From NCBI RefSeq assembly GCF_009760925.1, contig NZ_VRLV01000002.1:1116001-1180000 (forward strand): a stretch of 64,000 nucleotides of DNA. Reading direction: 5' to 3'. Source of the DNA: Nonomuraea typhae (GTDB taxonomy: Bacteria > Actinomycetota > Actinomycetes > Streptosporangiales > Streptosporangiaceae). The notes under the pieces were generated by a model, which was not told where the DNA came from, searched no databases, and worked only from the letters and a program-made list of their open reading frames with translations. Shown here one piece after another: positions 36,329 through 44,518 of this stretch (within the stretch, counting starts at the first letter, position 1; the number at the start of each line of letters is the position of its first letter). The position numbers and the translations under genes were made by a program.

Positions 36329-36352
36329 ATGCCGCACCCGCGGCACCGCCCC

Positions 36353-36360
36353 AGTGTATA
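36353..36360 (-). promoter_or_regulatory. -10 region of the tRNA-Ala promoter
   Basis: TATACACT on the minus strand, 25 nt before the tRNA 5' end. The same context (GGA-TCC-ATACACT) precedes the second tRNA-Ala, so the duplication includes the promoter. Confidence 0.5.
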
Positions 36361-36422
36361 GGACTCCCAGACTCTCCGAGTCCGATAAATCTCAGCGTCA
36401 TCGGCTTGCTACCGTGCGTTAC

Positions 36423-37100
36423 GTGACGACTGTGGAGGCCGTGCCGTTGACGGCTCGATGTGCGCGTATCTTCGCCGAACGTGAGCATGCGTTGCTCGGT
36501 GTCAGCGCCATGAACGGATATTTCAGTCTCGATGCCATCACCGAGCTCCTCAGGTGGGCGCGGGGCTATTTCAAGCGGGTCGATGTTCTGGTTCCCGGGA
36601 TGGAGCTGGCGGGGACCCTCGCAGCGCGCGGGGAAATGCCGAAAAAAGCGCACAAAAAGGCTAAGGCGGCCATCAACAACACCCGCAACCGCGTCCTCCA
36701 CGCGCTACGCATGCTGGAGGCGCCCGATGTGGGCGTCTTCTCCTGGAACGAGCTTCACCACCACCAGAGCTACACCGAGCTCAGGACGCACCTCGAAGAC
36801 CTCTACCGCGGCGACTCCGCTTTCCGTGAGTACTGCGTCGCCGCGCTCGAACCCGTGCTCGGGACCCGCTCCCCCACCCCCACCCAGGCCCAGGACGCGA
36901 TTCCATTCCTTTTGTCGGAATTGCCGCTCATGCTGGACACCCCGTCCGTCCTGGGAATCGAGTCGTCCCTGTTCTGTTATCCGCGCATGCTCCCCGTCGC
37001 CAGGTGGCTTTATGCCGGAATGATGCCGATATTCCCGAGCGCGGGTCAGGGAATGTTGACGATTCGGTTGACAGGTATTGATGCAGGTGAGAACCATTAG
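36423..37100 (+). CDS. tRNA-dependent cyclodipeptide synthase (CDPS), atypical signature
   Basis: 225 residues. It matches the AlbC family: EHALLGVSAMNGYFS (21-35) with the nucleophile Ser28, RWARGYFKRVDVLVPG, the basic KKAHKKAKAAINNTRNRVLHAL helix that binds tRNA, and SELPLMLDTPSVLGIESSLFCYP (165-187). By eye-alignment with AlbC, Asn31 matches N40, Phe162 replaces Tyr178, Glu166 matches E182, and Tyr186-Pro187 sit at 202-203. The enzyme uses two aminoacyl-tRNAs to make a cyclic dipeptide. GTG 36423 is chosen because TACCGT lies 9 nt upstream (probably leaderless). It is followed after 35 bp by an EF-hand gene. The product is not predictable. Confidence 0.88.
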   Translation: MTTVEAVPLTARCARIFAEREHALLGVSAMNGYFSLDAITELLRWARGYFKRVDVLVPGMELAGTLAARGEMPKKAHKKAKAAINNTRNRVLHALRMLEAPDVGVFSWNELHHHQSYTELRTHLEDLYRGDSAFREYCVAALEPVLGTRSPTPTQAQDAIPFLLSELPLMLDTPSVLGIESSLFCYPRMLPVARWLYAGMMPIFPSAGQGMLTIRLTGIDAGENH

Positions 37101-37135
37101 TCCTGAGTAATTCACCGGGGTGGGGCGGGGCGATC

Positions 37136-37672
37136 ATGGATCCTCACGCGCGAAACGCGGGGTATGCCTTCGACAGCAGTGACATGGGTCATGACGGCTT
37201 CCTCGACGAGCATGACATGACGCTCGTCGGCGTAGCGGTCTGTGATCGGCTCAGTGTTCCCGATCCTTCCGAGCAACGTGACGCGGTGATCGCCGCATAC
37301 CGGCAGGCGTGGCATCATGCGGTCGATCTCATCGGCACCGACGACGACGGGCGCATCAGCCGCGCATCCTATGTACGGCATGCGATGCGGCCCTCGTCCG
37401 GCCGGATGACGTTCGTGGCCCGGATCGTCTGGCCCATCGGCGACGCCCTGTGGGACGCGCTGGACACCGACGGCGACGAGCAGTTGACCCGGGCCGAGTA
37501 CCTTCGCCTGTTCGCGGCCTACGACGTGGCCGGCCGTACCGCGAAAGAGGCGTTCGAGCGGCTGGACGGCAACCGTGACGGCCGGCTGTCGAAGGACGAG
37601 TTCGCGCAGGCGTTGTACAACTTCTATTACGGGCGGGATCCGGAGATCCCCATCTTCGGGCGGCCGAACTAG
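37136..37672 (+). CDS. Four-EF-hand calcium-binding protein
   Basis: 178 residues, no signal peptide. Calcium loops are visible as DSSDMGHDGFLDE, GTDDDGRISRAS, DTDGDEQLTRAE and DGNRDGRLSKDE; the last two are canonical and the first two slightly irregular. The overall layout resembles calerythrin/sarcoplasmic calcium-binding proteins of actinomycetes, which buffer or sense calcium in the cytoplasm. A G-rich ribosome site precedes the ATG. The gene is 35 bp downstream of the CDPS gene on the same strand, suggesting cotranscription, and converges on the vWA lipoprotein with a 3-bp gap. Confidence 0.92.
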   Translation: MDPHARNAGYAFDSSDMGHDGFLDEHDMTLVGVAVCDRLSVPDPSEQRDAVIAAYRQAWHHAVDLIGTDDDGRISRASYVRHAMRPSSGRMTFVARIVWPIGDALWDALDTDGDEQLTRAEYLRLFAAYDVAGRTAKEAFERLDGNRDGRLSKDEFAQALYNFYYGRDPEIPIFGRPN

Positions 37673-37675
37673 GTG

Positions 37676-39181
37676 CTAACGCACGCCGTCGGCCTGGCTG
37701 ATCAGTGAGGCGAGTTCGTTGACCATGGGGTCCTCCACGTTCGCGGCCAGGGCGCGGGCTCGGGTGGCCAGCGTGGGCAGGTCGAGGCCGAACGCCTCCT
37801 GGTCGCGCATGTACAACGCGAAGGCGGCGGCCACCAGGTCCACCTGCAGCCTGGGCGGCGCCTTCTGCCACAGGGACGGGCTCAGGTCGGCGGCGTCGAC
37901 GGACTCGCTGGCCTCGGCCGGCATGCGGGTGTCGGGGTCCTGCCAGCGTACGGTCGCCGTGGCGAGCTGGCCGGTGGCGCCGGGTTTGAGGGTGACGACG
38001 TAGAGCGCGGTGACCGAGTGGCCGGGTCCTATCTCGCCGCCGTCCTTGGTGTCGTCGCGGAAGTCCTCGGCGGCCAGGGCGCGGTTGTCGTAGCCGATGA
38101 GCCGGTGTGACTCGACGACGCGCGGGTTGAAGACGACCTGGGCCTTGGCGTCGCGGGCGCGCAGTTCGATGGTGGTGGTGAGGTAGGTGCCGAAGATCTT
38201 GGTGGCCTCATCCTCCGAGCTCATGTAAACGGCGGCGCCGTCGGCGTGGTCGGCGAGCTGTTCCATGAGTTCGTCGCCGTACTCGCGGCCGACGCCGACC
38301 GACAGCAGGGTGATCTGCTTGCCGGCCTGCTCCTTGACCTTGGCCAGCAGCGACTGCCACCGGGTGTCGCCCTGGTTGGCCAGGCCGTCGGAGAGCAGGA
38401 TGACCCGGTTCGTGGCGGCGGGGCGGAAGGCTTTCGCCGCCTCCTCGTAGCCGAGGACGAGGCCGGATTCGAGGTTGGTGCCGCCGCCGATGCCGATGCG
38501 GTCGATGGCCGCGTACAGCTCGCCCCGCGAGACGAGCGGGGTCATGGAGGCCACGCGGGTGGCCTGGTCGCTGAAGGTCACGATGGAGACCTGGTCGCCG
38601 GGGGCGAGCTGGCCGATCAACGTGCGGAGGGACGCCTTCACCAGGTCGAGCCGGCCGGGCTCGGCCATGGAGCCGGAGACGTCGATGACGAAGGTGAGGT
38701 TGGCGGGACGGCGGGCGGCCGGGTCGGAGGCGCGGGTCTGCAGGCCGACGCGGACCACGGCGGTCTCCCCCTGGCCGGTGCGCGCGCCGTCGGTGTGCAC
38801 GGTGAAGCCGTTGTCCCGCGGCTGGGCGTAGTCCTGGCGGAAGGCGTTGACGAACTCCTCCGGGCGGATCATCCCGGGCTCGGGCCAGCGTCCTTCCGCG
38901 AGGGTACGGCGGGCGTAGCCGTACGAGGCGGTGTCCACGTCCAGCGCGAACGTGGAGATCTGGGCCGTGGTGGTGTCGTCGTCATCGGCCTTGCTCGCGC
39001 TGGGCGACGGCCTGGGCAGGTTGTCGCTGGGCGCGGCGTTGGCCCCTTGCTCGGCGGCCTTGGCCCCTTGCTGCGGGGCCTTGTCCTCGGACGTGATCGA
39101 GCCGCCTCCCGGGCCGCCGCACGCGGCGAGCAGAAGCAACCCGGCCAACCCGACACCAGCCACTAACGGGCGAAATTTCAT
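37676..39181 (-). CDS. von Willebrand factor A lipoprotein (YfbK-like)
   Basis: 501 residues. Lipoprotein signal peptide with LLLAAC; Ser/Pro/Ala-rich linker; a YfbK N-terminal region (ISTFALDVDTASYGYARRTLAEGRWPEPGMIRPEEFVNAF); and a vWA domain with the MIDAS start FVIDVSGSMAEPG (about 165-177) and TNLESGL, LLSDGLANQG. The C-terminal part matches DUF3520. It is anchored outside the membrane and probably binds a metal-dependent partner. The ATG at 39181 has GGAGG upstream. The function of the family is unknown. Confidence 0.92.
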   Translation of the reverse strand: MKFRPLVAGVGLAGLLLLAACGGPGGGSITSEDKAPQQGAKAAEQGANAAPSDNLPRPSPSASKADDDDTTTAQISTFALDVDTASYGYARRTLAEGRWPEPGMIRPEEFVNAFRQDYAQPRDNGFTVHTDGARTGQGETAVVRVGLQTRASDPAARRPANLTFVIDVSGSMAEPGRLDLVKASLRTLIGQLAPGDQVSIVTFSDQATRVASMTPLVSRGELYAAIDRIGIGGGTNLESGLVLGYEEAAKAFRPAATNRVILLSDGLANQGDTRWQSLLAKVKEQAGKQITLLSVGVGREYGDELMEQLADHADGAAVYMSSEDEATKIFGTYLTTTIELRARDAKAQVVFNPRVVESHRLIGYDNRALAAEDFRDDTKDGGEIGPGHSVTALYVVTLKPGATGQLATATVRWQDPDTRMPAEASESVDAADLSPSLWQKAPPRLQVDLVAAAFALYMRDQEAFGLDLPTLATRARALAANVEDPMVNELASLISQADGVR

Positions 39182-39415
39182 GGCATTTCCACCTCCACGC
39201 CCTAAGACGAGCCCGCCTCCCCCATGGCCGGGCAGGTGACGCAAGCGAGTACAAACCGTGGTCACAGCGTGATCGACGTTCTCGAACCGTAACCAAATCC
39301 ACCAAACCGGACGCCACTGACATCCGTCTCCGCGCCATTAAGGCCAGCCGCAAAGCGGCCACCGATAGCCTCCCGTGTCCCACACAACACCCAGAAACCA
39401 GCAAAGACACCACTC

Positions 39416-39430
39416 TGGCCAAATCGGTCA
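39416..39430. promoter_or_regulatory. Candidate GlxA-type operator and promoter
   Basis: TGGCC-AAATC-GGTCA, a near-inverted repeat resembling the element before the first GlxA gene. TAATAT (39438-39443) follows as -10, 6 nt before the ATG at 39450, so the transcript is probably leaderless and the element covers the -35 position. Confidence 0.45.
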
Positions 39431-39449
39431 AATCAGCTAATATCCCGCC

Positions 39450-40415
39450 ATGATGCCTCGGCCGCCCAAGCCACACACCATCTCCGTGCTGGCCTTCGAC
39501 GGGATGGCGCCCTTCGAGCTGGGCTGCGTGGTGGAGATCTTCGGCCTGCCCCGGCCCGAGCTGGAAATCCCCTGGTACGACCTGAAGGTCTGCGCCGAAT
39601 CGCGCGGCCCCCTGCGCGTCGTGGGCGGCTTCACGATGCAGGCCGAACACGGCCTAGATGTCCTGAAAAATGCGGACACGGTGATCATCCCCGGCGCCAA
39701 CGTCCACCACCCCACCTCCCCCGCCCTCATCACCGCGTTGCAGGAGGCGCACCGAGCCGGCGCCCGCATCGTCTCCATCTGCTCCGGCGCCTTCACCCTG
39801 GCCGCCGCCGGCCTGCTCGACGGCCGCGCGGCCGCCACCCACTGGAAGTACGCCGACCTGCTGCGCACCCGCCACCCCAAGGTCCACGTCAACCCCGAGG
39901 TCCTCTACGTCGACGACGGCGACGTGCTCACCAGCGCGGGCAGCGCCGCCGGCCTCGACCTGCTCATCCACCTCATCCGCAAGGACCACGGCGCGAACGT
40001 GGCCAACACCGTGGCCCGCCGCCTGGTCGTGCCGCCGCACCGCGAGGGCGGGCAGGCGCAGTTCATCGAGGCCGCGGTGACGCCGGTCGAGGAGGACGAC
40101 GGCGTGACCCGCGCGATGGCCTGGGCGCTGGACCATCTCACCGAGCAGATCACCGTCGGCCGCCTGGCCGGTGAGGCGCACATGTCGGAGCGCTCGTTCA
40201 TCCGCCACTTCAAGCGTCAGACCGGGACCAGCCCGTTGCGCTGGGTCATCTCTCAGCGGGTGGCGGCCAGCCTGGCCATGCTGGAGTCGACGAGCGTGCC
40301 GGTCGAGGAGATCGGCGCCGCGGTCGGCTTCGAGAGCCCGGTCACCTTCCGGCACCATTTCACCCGGGCGATGCACACCTCGCCGTCGGCCTACAGGAGA
40401 ACCTTCCGCACGTAG
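39450..40415 (+). CDS. GlxA-family transcriptional regulator (DJ-1/PfpI plus AraC HTH)
   Basis: 321 residues with the same order as the regulator at 6138: an amidotransferase-like domain (SICSGAFTLAAAGLLDG around 110) and C-terminal AraC HTHs (VGRLAGEAHMSERSFIRHFKRQTG; VEEIGAAVGFESPVTFRHHF). No adjacent target is obvious: upstream is the divergent vWA lipoprotein (268 bp away) and downstream a convergent methyltransferase overlapping by 25 bp. Confidence 0.93.
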   Translation: MMPRPPKPHTISVLAFDGMAPFELGCVVEIFGLPRPELEIPWYDLKVCAESRGPLRVVGGFTMQAEHGLDVLKNADTVIIPGANVHHPTSPALITALQEAHRAGARIVSICSGAFTLAAAGLLDGRAAATHWKYADLLRTRHPKVHVNPEVLYVDDGDVLTSAGSAAGLDLLIHLIRKDHGANVANTVARRLVVPPHREGGQAQFIEAAVTPVEEDDGVTRAMAWALDHLTEQITVGRLAGEAHMSERSFIRHFKRQTGTSPLRWVISQRVAASLAMLESTSVPVEEIGAAVGFESPVTFRHHFTRAMHTSPSAYRRTFRT

Positions 40416-41491
40416 AGCCGCCACAACGAGGTGACCTCGGCGGCCCGCGCGCGGTGCAGCGCGTCGTCGCTCTTGGCCGCCCGCCCGTGCCGCGGCCGCG
40501 TCTCCTCCCGCCCGGCCACGCTCAGCCCGGCGTCGTGGAACCACCCGAGCAGTTCCTCCCGTGACCGCAGCCCGAGATGCTCGGCCAGGTCGGAAAGGAT
40601 CAGCCATGCCTCCCCGCCGGGCGACAGATGCTCCCGCAGCCCGCTCAGGAGCCCGTGCATCATGCGGCTGCCCTCGTCGTAGACGGCGTGGTCCAGCGGC
40701 GACATCGGCACCGCGGGGATCCACGGCGGATTGCACACCACCAGCGGCGCCTGCCCTTCGGGAAACAGATCGGTCCGCTGCACCGAGACCCGATCGGCCA
40801 GCCCCAGCCGCGCCATGTTGTCGCGGGCGCAGTCCACGGCCCGGGGATCGAGGTCGGTGGCGGTCACCCGTCGCACTCCCCGTTTGGCCAGCACCGCGGC
40901 CAGCACGCCGGTGCCGGTGCCGATGTCGAAGGCCACCTCGGCGTCCGGCAGCGGGGTACGCGCCACGAGATCCACATATTCACCGCGAATCGGGGAGAAC
41001 ACCCCGAAATGCGGGTGGATGCGATCCTCCAGTGCCGGCACCTCGACGCCTTTGGAACGCCATTCGTGCGCGCCGATCAGCCCCAGCAGCTCGCGCAGCG
41101 GCCCGACGGCCGCACCGTCGGCCGGGCCGTACACCTCGGCGCAGGCCGCGCGCACGTCGGGCGCGCGGCGCAGCGGGATCTCGTGGTCACCGGTGTACGG
41201 CACGAGCAGCATGCCCAGGATGCGGGCCCGCTGGGACTGGGCCTGGCGTTGCCGGTGGAATCCGCTGCCCGGCCGGGGCCGGGTGCAGCGCCGGTCCATG
41301 GCCTTGAGCAGCTGGCGCGCGTTGTGGAAGTCGCCGGTCCACAGCAGCGCGACGCCTTCCGAGGCCAGCCGGTGCGCGGTGTCGGCCTTGGTGCTGTCGT
41401 CGGCCACGACGACGCGCTCGGGTTCGGGGGCTCCGGTCGCCGAACGCCACGCCGCACGACGCTCACGCCCCGCTTGTGTCCAGGAGATCAT
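40391..41491 (-). CDS. Class I SAM-dependent methyltransferase (RlmG/PrmC-like)
   Basis: 366 residues. SAM-binding motif I is VAFDIGTGTGVLAAVLA (about 190-206), motif II TDLDPRAVD, and the catalytic NPPW appears in LVVCNPPWIPAVP, which marks N-methyltransferases acting on the amide of Gln or on exocyclic base amines. The N-terminal 170 residues form an extra domain as in RlmG/RsmC-type rRNA enzymes. The substrate (rRNA or protein) is not decided by sequence. Confidence 0.9.
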   Translation of the reverse strand: MISWTQAGRERRAAWRSATGAPEPERVVVADDSTKADTAHRLASEGVALLWTGDFHNARQLLKAMDRRCTRPRPGSGFHRQRQAQSQRARILGMLLVPYTGDHEIPLRRAPDVRAACAEVYGPADGAAVGPLRELLGLIGAHEWRSKGVEVPALEDRIHPHFGVFSPIRGEYVDLVARTPLPDAEVAFDIGTGTGVLAAVLAKRGVRRVTATDLDPRAVDCARDNMARLGLADRVSVQRTDLFPEGQAPLVVCNPPWIPAVPMSPLDHAVYDEGSRMMHGLLSGLREHLSPGGEAWLILSDLAEHLGLRSREELLGWFHDAGLSVAGREETRPRHGRAAKSDDALHRARAAEVTSLWRLYVRKVLL

Positions 41492-41546
41492 GGCTCAACG
41501 ACGCTTTCACGGCGCGCTGCCCCGGGCAACCGATTTAGCGAGCAGG

Positions 41547-41916
41547 TCAGACGAGCACGCCGGGGTTGAGCACGCCCGCCGGGTCCAGCGCGTCCTTGGC
41601 CGCCCGCAGCGCCGGCGCGAACGGCTCCGGCCGCTGCCGGTCGCACGTCTCCACTACCCTCCCCATTCCGGGAAAGGCATTGCGGAGGTACGGCATGCGG
41701 GTGAACGTGCCCATCCATTCCCGGCCCTGACGAACCTCCCCGACGACCCCGCCCATTCCCACGAGGCGAACCGCACCGGCGCGGACAGCTTGTGCACCGG
41801 CCGCCGTACCCGATCAAAGGGGACAGGCTCCTCGAAGTCGGCGCCCCCGCCCAGGAGGGCGCCAGGTCACGCAGCTCGTCCAGGCCGGGCTCGGCGCCCC
41901 ATGCCCAGTGGCTCAT
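41547..41916 (-). pseudogene. Degenerate FAD-linked oxidase fragment
   Basis: The end reads APALRAAKDALDPAGVLNPGVLV, the standard C-terminus of FAD/FMN-linked oxidases. Upstream pieces in other frames (MSHWAWGAEPGLDELRDLAP; FEEPVPFDRVRRPVHKLSAP) suggest the start of the same or a related gene. Most of the roughly 450-residue enzyme is missing, so this is a deletion remnant. Confidence 0.55.
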
Positions 41917-41987
41917 GGTTACCTTGTTACCTCAGGGGACGTGGCGGACGATCAGCAGGTGACGTACCGCACTCGGGAAGAGATGGC

Positions 41988-42770
41988 GTGATCAAGACCG
42001 TACTGCTGTCCGTGGTGGCTGTCCTGGGCGTGGCGCTGTTGCTGGCGGGGCTGCTCTGGTTGTTCCAGCGGCGGCTGATCTATCTGCCGGACACCCGGCC
42101 CGTGCCGGCCGCGGCCACGGTCCTGCCCGGGGCCCGCGACGTCACGCTCACCACGGCCGACGGCCTGCGGCTGGGCGCGTGGTACGTGCCCGGGAGGCGG
42201 GAGGTGACCGTCCTGGTCATGGGCGGGAACGCGGGCAACCGGTCGCACCGGGCGCCGCTGGCCGCGGCGCTGGCCCGGGAGGGTTTCGCCGTCCTTCTCA
42301 TGGACTATCGCGGGTATGGCGGCAACGCGGGCAGTCCCACGGAGGAGGGCCTGGCTCTGGACGCGGAGGCCGCCCGCCAGGCGGTGAACGGAAAAGTCAT
42401 CTATTACGGCGAAAGCCTGGGTGCCGCCGTGGCCACCCGCCTGGCCACGAAGATCCCGCCGGACGGTCTGCTGCTCCGCTCCCCGTTCACCGACCTGGCC
42501 GACGCCGGCAGGCACGCCTATCCTTTCCTTCCGGTACGGCCGCTGCTGCGCGACACGTTCCCGGTGAAGGCGCAGCTGAGGACGGTGCACGCGCCGATCA
42601 CCATCGTGTACGGCAGCGCCGACACGATCGTCCCGCCGGCCCTCTCCCGCTCGGCCGCCCCGCCGGGGGCCGTCCTGGTCGAGGTGCCCGGCGCCGGCCA
42701 CAACGACCAGACCCTCCTGGACGGCCCCGAGCTCATGGCCGCCGTCGTGGACCTGGCCCAGCGGGTCTAA
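41988..42770 (+). CDS. Membrane-anchored alpha/beta hydrolase
   Basis: 260 residues. One N-terminal membrane anchor (TVLLSVVAVLGVALLLAGLLWLF), then an alpha/beta hydrolase: oxyanion region VLVMGGNAGNRSHRAPLAAAL, DYRGYGGNAGSPTEEG, nucleophile elbow YYGESLGAAVA (Ser near 148), Asp in VYGSADTIVPP and the final His in GAGHNDQTLL. It resembles the BEM46/ABHD13 family. GTG 41988 has GGGAAGAG upstream. Confidence 0.92.
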   Translation: MIKTVLLSVVAVLGVALLLAGLLWLFQRRLIYLPDTRPVPAAATVLPGARDVTLTTADGLRLGAWYVPGRREVTVLVMGGNAGNRSHRAPLAAALAREGFAVLLMDYRGYGGNAGSPTEEGLALDAEAARQAVNGKVIYYGESLGAAVATRLATKIPPDGLLLRSPFTDLADAGRHAYPFLPVRPLLRDTFPVKAQLRTVHAPITIVYGSADTIVPPALSRSAAPPGAVLVEVPGAGHNDQTLLDGPELMAAVVDLAQRV

Positions 42771-43165
42771 TCGGGGCGGGTGTAGTCGAGGACGTAGGAG
42801 TGGGTGCCGTCGGGCGCGATGTGGATCTGCATCTCGCCCCGGATGCCGGTCAGCTCGCCGGTGCCGGAGTCGGGGACGACGCTGACGCGCAGCGACTGGC
42901 CGGACGGCTCGCTGGCCGCCAGGTGCTGGACGGTGAAGCTGCCGGTGCGGCCGTCGAGCGTGGCGTCGATGCGTTCCAGGGCGACGTACGCCTTCGACTC
43001 CTCCACCGGGGTGCTCACCACGAGCAGCGTGACCAGGCTGGTGCCGGTCAGGTCGCCGTGGAAGGTCTTGGTCATGGTGACGACGCCAAGGGAGACGCCG
43101 TCGCGGTCGTCGTAGGCTGGCTGAGGGGTCCAGCCGGCGGTGTCGAAGGTGCCTTTCGCGAACAT
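42767..43165 (-). CDS. DUF3224 family protein
   Basis: 132 residues of the DUF3224 beta-barrel family: GVVTMTKTFHGDLTGTSLVTLLV near the start, YVALERIDATLDGRTGSFTVQHLA in the middle, DSGTGELTGIRGEMQIHI and SYVLDY at the end. Function unknown. Convergent with the hydrolase, overlapping by 4 bp. Confidence 0.92.
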   Translation of the reverse strand: MFAKGTFDTAGWTPQPAYDDRDGVSLGVVTMTKTFHGDLTGTSLVTLLVVSTPVEESKAYVALERIDATLDGRTGSFTVQHLAASEPSGQSLRVSVVPDSGTGELTGIRGEMQIHIAPDGTHSYVLDYTRPD

Positions 43166-43200
43166 GTGCCCAGCGTGGCAGGAGTACCCGTCAGCGTGTG

Positions 43201-44010
43201 TCAGGTACCGGCCAGCCGTTCCACGAGCGGCGCGAACTGCTCCAGGAACTGCGCGCTGACCGAGATGTAGGAGACCCCGAGGCGGTCGCGGCGGCGGCGC
43301 AGCGTGTCGGCCATCTGGTCGAGGGTCCCGGTGAGGATGCCGTAGCCGCCCTTGGCCACGATCTCCCGCGGGTCGGTGCCGAGCTGCTGGGACAACCAGG
43401 CGGGCAGCTCGTCGCCCACGGCCGCCAGGTTGGTGTTGATCTCCAGCTCGTTGAACCGGTCGCCGGCCAGCTCGTACAGCTCGTCAAGCTTGGCGGCCAG
43501 GTCGTCCTCCGTGGCGGTCGCCGGCAGCCCCAGGGCGACGGTGTCGGCCCGCTCGGCGGCCAGGCGCAGCAGCCGCGTCCCGGCGGCCGCGATCAGGACG
43601 GGCACGTCCTCGTCCACCGCGTCCAGCGTGTCCACCACCCGTCGCACCCGCTCGGACGGCGTGCCGAACCGCACGCCCAGCGCCGCCGCCTCCTGCTCGG
43701 CGCCCGGCCGCCCGGCGCCGATGCCCAGCTCGAACCGGCCGCCCGTCAGCGTGCGCAGCGTGCCCACCTCACGCGCCACCGCGGCGGGCGTCCGGTACGG
43801 CGCCGCCGCCACGTACGTGCCGACCCGCAGGCGGCTGGTCACGGCGGCGGCAGCGGCGGCGGCCGTGAAGGGTGACAGCGTGGTGAGCGTGTCCGGGATC
43901 AGCAGCGTGGCGTACCCGAGGTCCTCGGCCCGCCGGGCCAGCGCGGTCCACGCCTCGCCGTCGCGCGCGAAGCCCCCGACGGTGCCGAATCTGAACGCGT
44001 GAGAAGTCAT
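43201..44010 (-). CDS. F420-dependent LLM-class oxidoreductase
   Basis: 269 residues. A luciferase-like TIM barrel with FRFGTVGGFARDGEAWTALARRAEDLGYATLLIPD, SRLRVGTYVAAAPYRTPAAVAREVGTLRTLTGGRFELGIGAGRPG and the C-terminal GGYGILTGTLDQMADTLRRRRDRLGVSYI. Such actinobacterial enzymes use reduced F420 on diverse substrates. The ATG at 44010 follows GAGAAGG. Confidence 0.92.
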   Translation of the reverse strand: MTSHAFRFGTVGGFARDGEAWTALARRAEDLGYATLLIPDTLTTLSPFTAAAAAAAVTSRLRVGTYVAAAPYRTPAAVAREVGTLRTLTGGRFELGIGAGRPGAEQEAAALGVRFGTPSERVRRVVDTLDAVDEDVPVLIAAAGTRLLRLAAERADTVALGLPATATEDDLAAKLDELYELAGDRFNELEINTNLAAVGDELPAWLSQQLGTDPREIVAKGGYGILTGTLDQMADTLRRRRDRLGVSYISVSAQFLEQFAPLVERLAGT

Positions 44011-44149
44011 GGCACAACCTTCTCGCCGCTCAGGGCTCCGGGCATCGTCCACGAGGCCGGTGGCGGGCTACCGCGCGGGACGCAGCCGGGCGGCCGGGCC
44101 GTACTCCATCGGCTGTACAGCGATCACGGGTTCTGTTACCTTCCGGCGC

Positions 44150-44518
44150 GTGGTGTACATCTACGAAGCCATGGGCCTGATCACGCTGGTCCTGTGGATC
44201 TATTGCCTCTTCGACGTGATCACCACCCCCGACGAGGCCGTACGCAACCTTCCCAAGATTCTTTGGGTGTTCGTGGTCCTGTTGTTCCCGCTGGTCGGGT
44301 CCGTCATCTGGCTGGTCGCCGGGCGTCCGCAGGCGTTGCCGCCGGCCACGCCCCATCAGCGGCGCATGGCCGGCCGCTACCCCGAATACGACCGTCCGGG
44401 CCGCTTCGAGGCGAGCAACCCGGACGACGACGAGGAGTTCCTGCGCCGCCTGCGTGAGCGGGCCGAAGAGCAGCGCAGGAACGCCCCGAAGAAGAAGCCG
44501 GAGGACGAGCAGGACTAG
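44150..44518 (+). CDS. Two-TM protein with PLDc_N domain
   Basis: 122 residues. A phospholipase D nuclease N-terminal (PLDc_N) unit: GLITLVLWIYCLFDVITTPDEAVRNLPKILWVFVVLLFPLVGSVIWLVAGRP, followed by a charged cytoplasmic tail. No PLD catalytic domain is attached. GTG 44150 follows TACCTT at about 8 nt, so leaderless initiation is likely; ATG 44171 is an alternative. Overlaps the convergent formamidase by 4 bp. Confidence 0.88.
   Translation: MVYIYEAMGLITLVLWIYCLFDVITTPDEAVRNLPKILWVFVVLLFPLVGSVIWLVAGRPQALPPATPHQRRMAGRYPEYDRPGRFEASNPDDDEEFLRRLRERAEEQRRNAPKKKPEDEQD

Noticed and set aside
36021..36332. Integrated element with tRNA attachment sites
   Set aside because: No integrase and no direct repeat of the tRNA 3' end was found at the other side of the debris; only the flank duplication is visible.
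36249..36422. N-terminal extension of the CDPS frame
   Set aside because: It would run through the tRNA-Ala gene and its promoter; CDPS homology begins after 36423.
32338..37672. P450 and CDPS as one biosynthetic operon
   Set aside because: They are on opposite strands, 2.9 kb apart, with a toxin-antitoxin module, pseudogenes and a tRNA between; a functional link is only possible.
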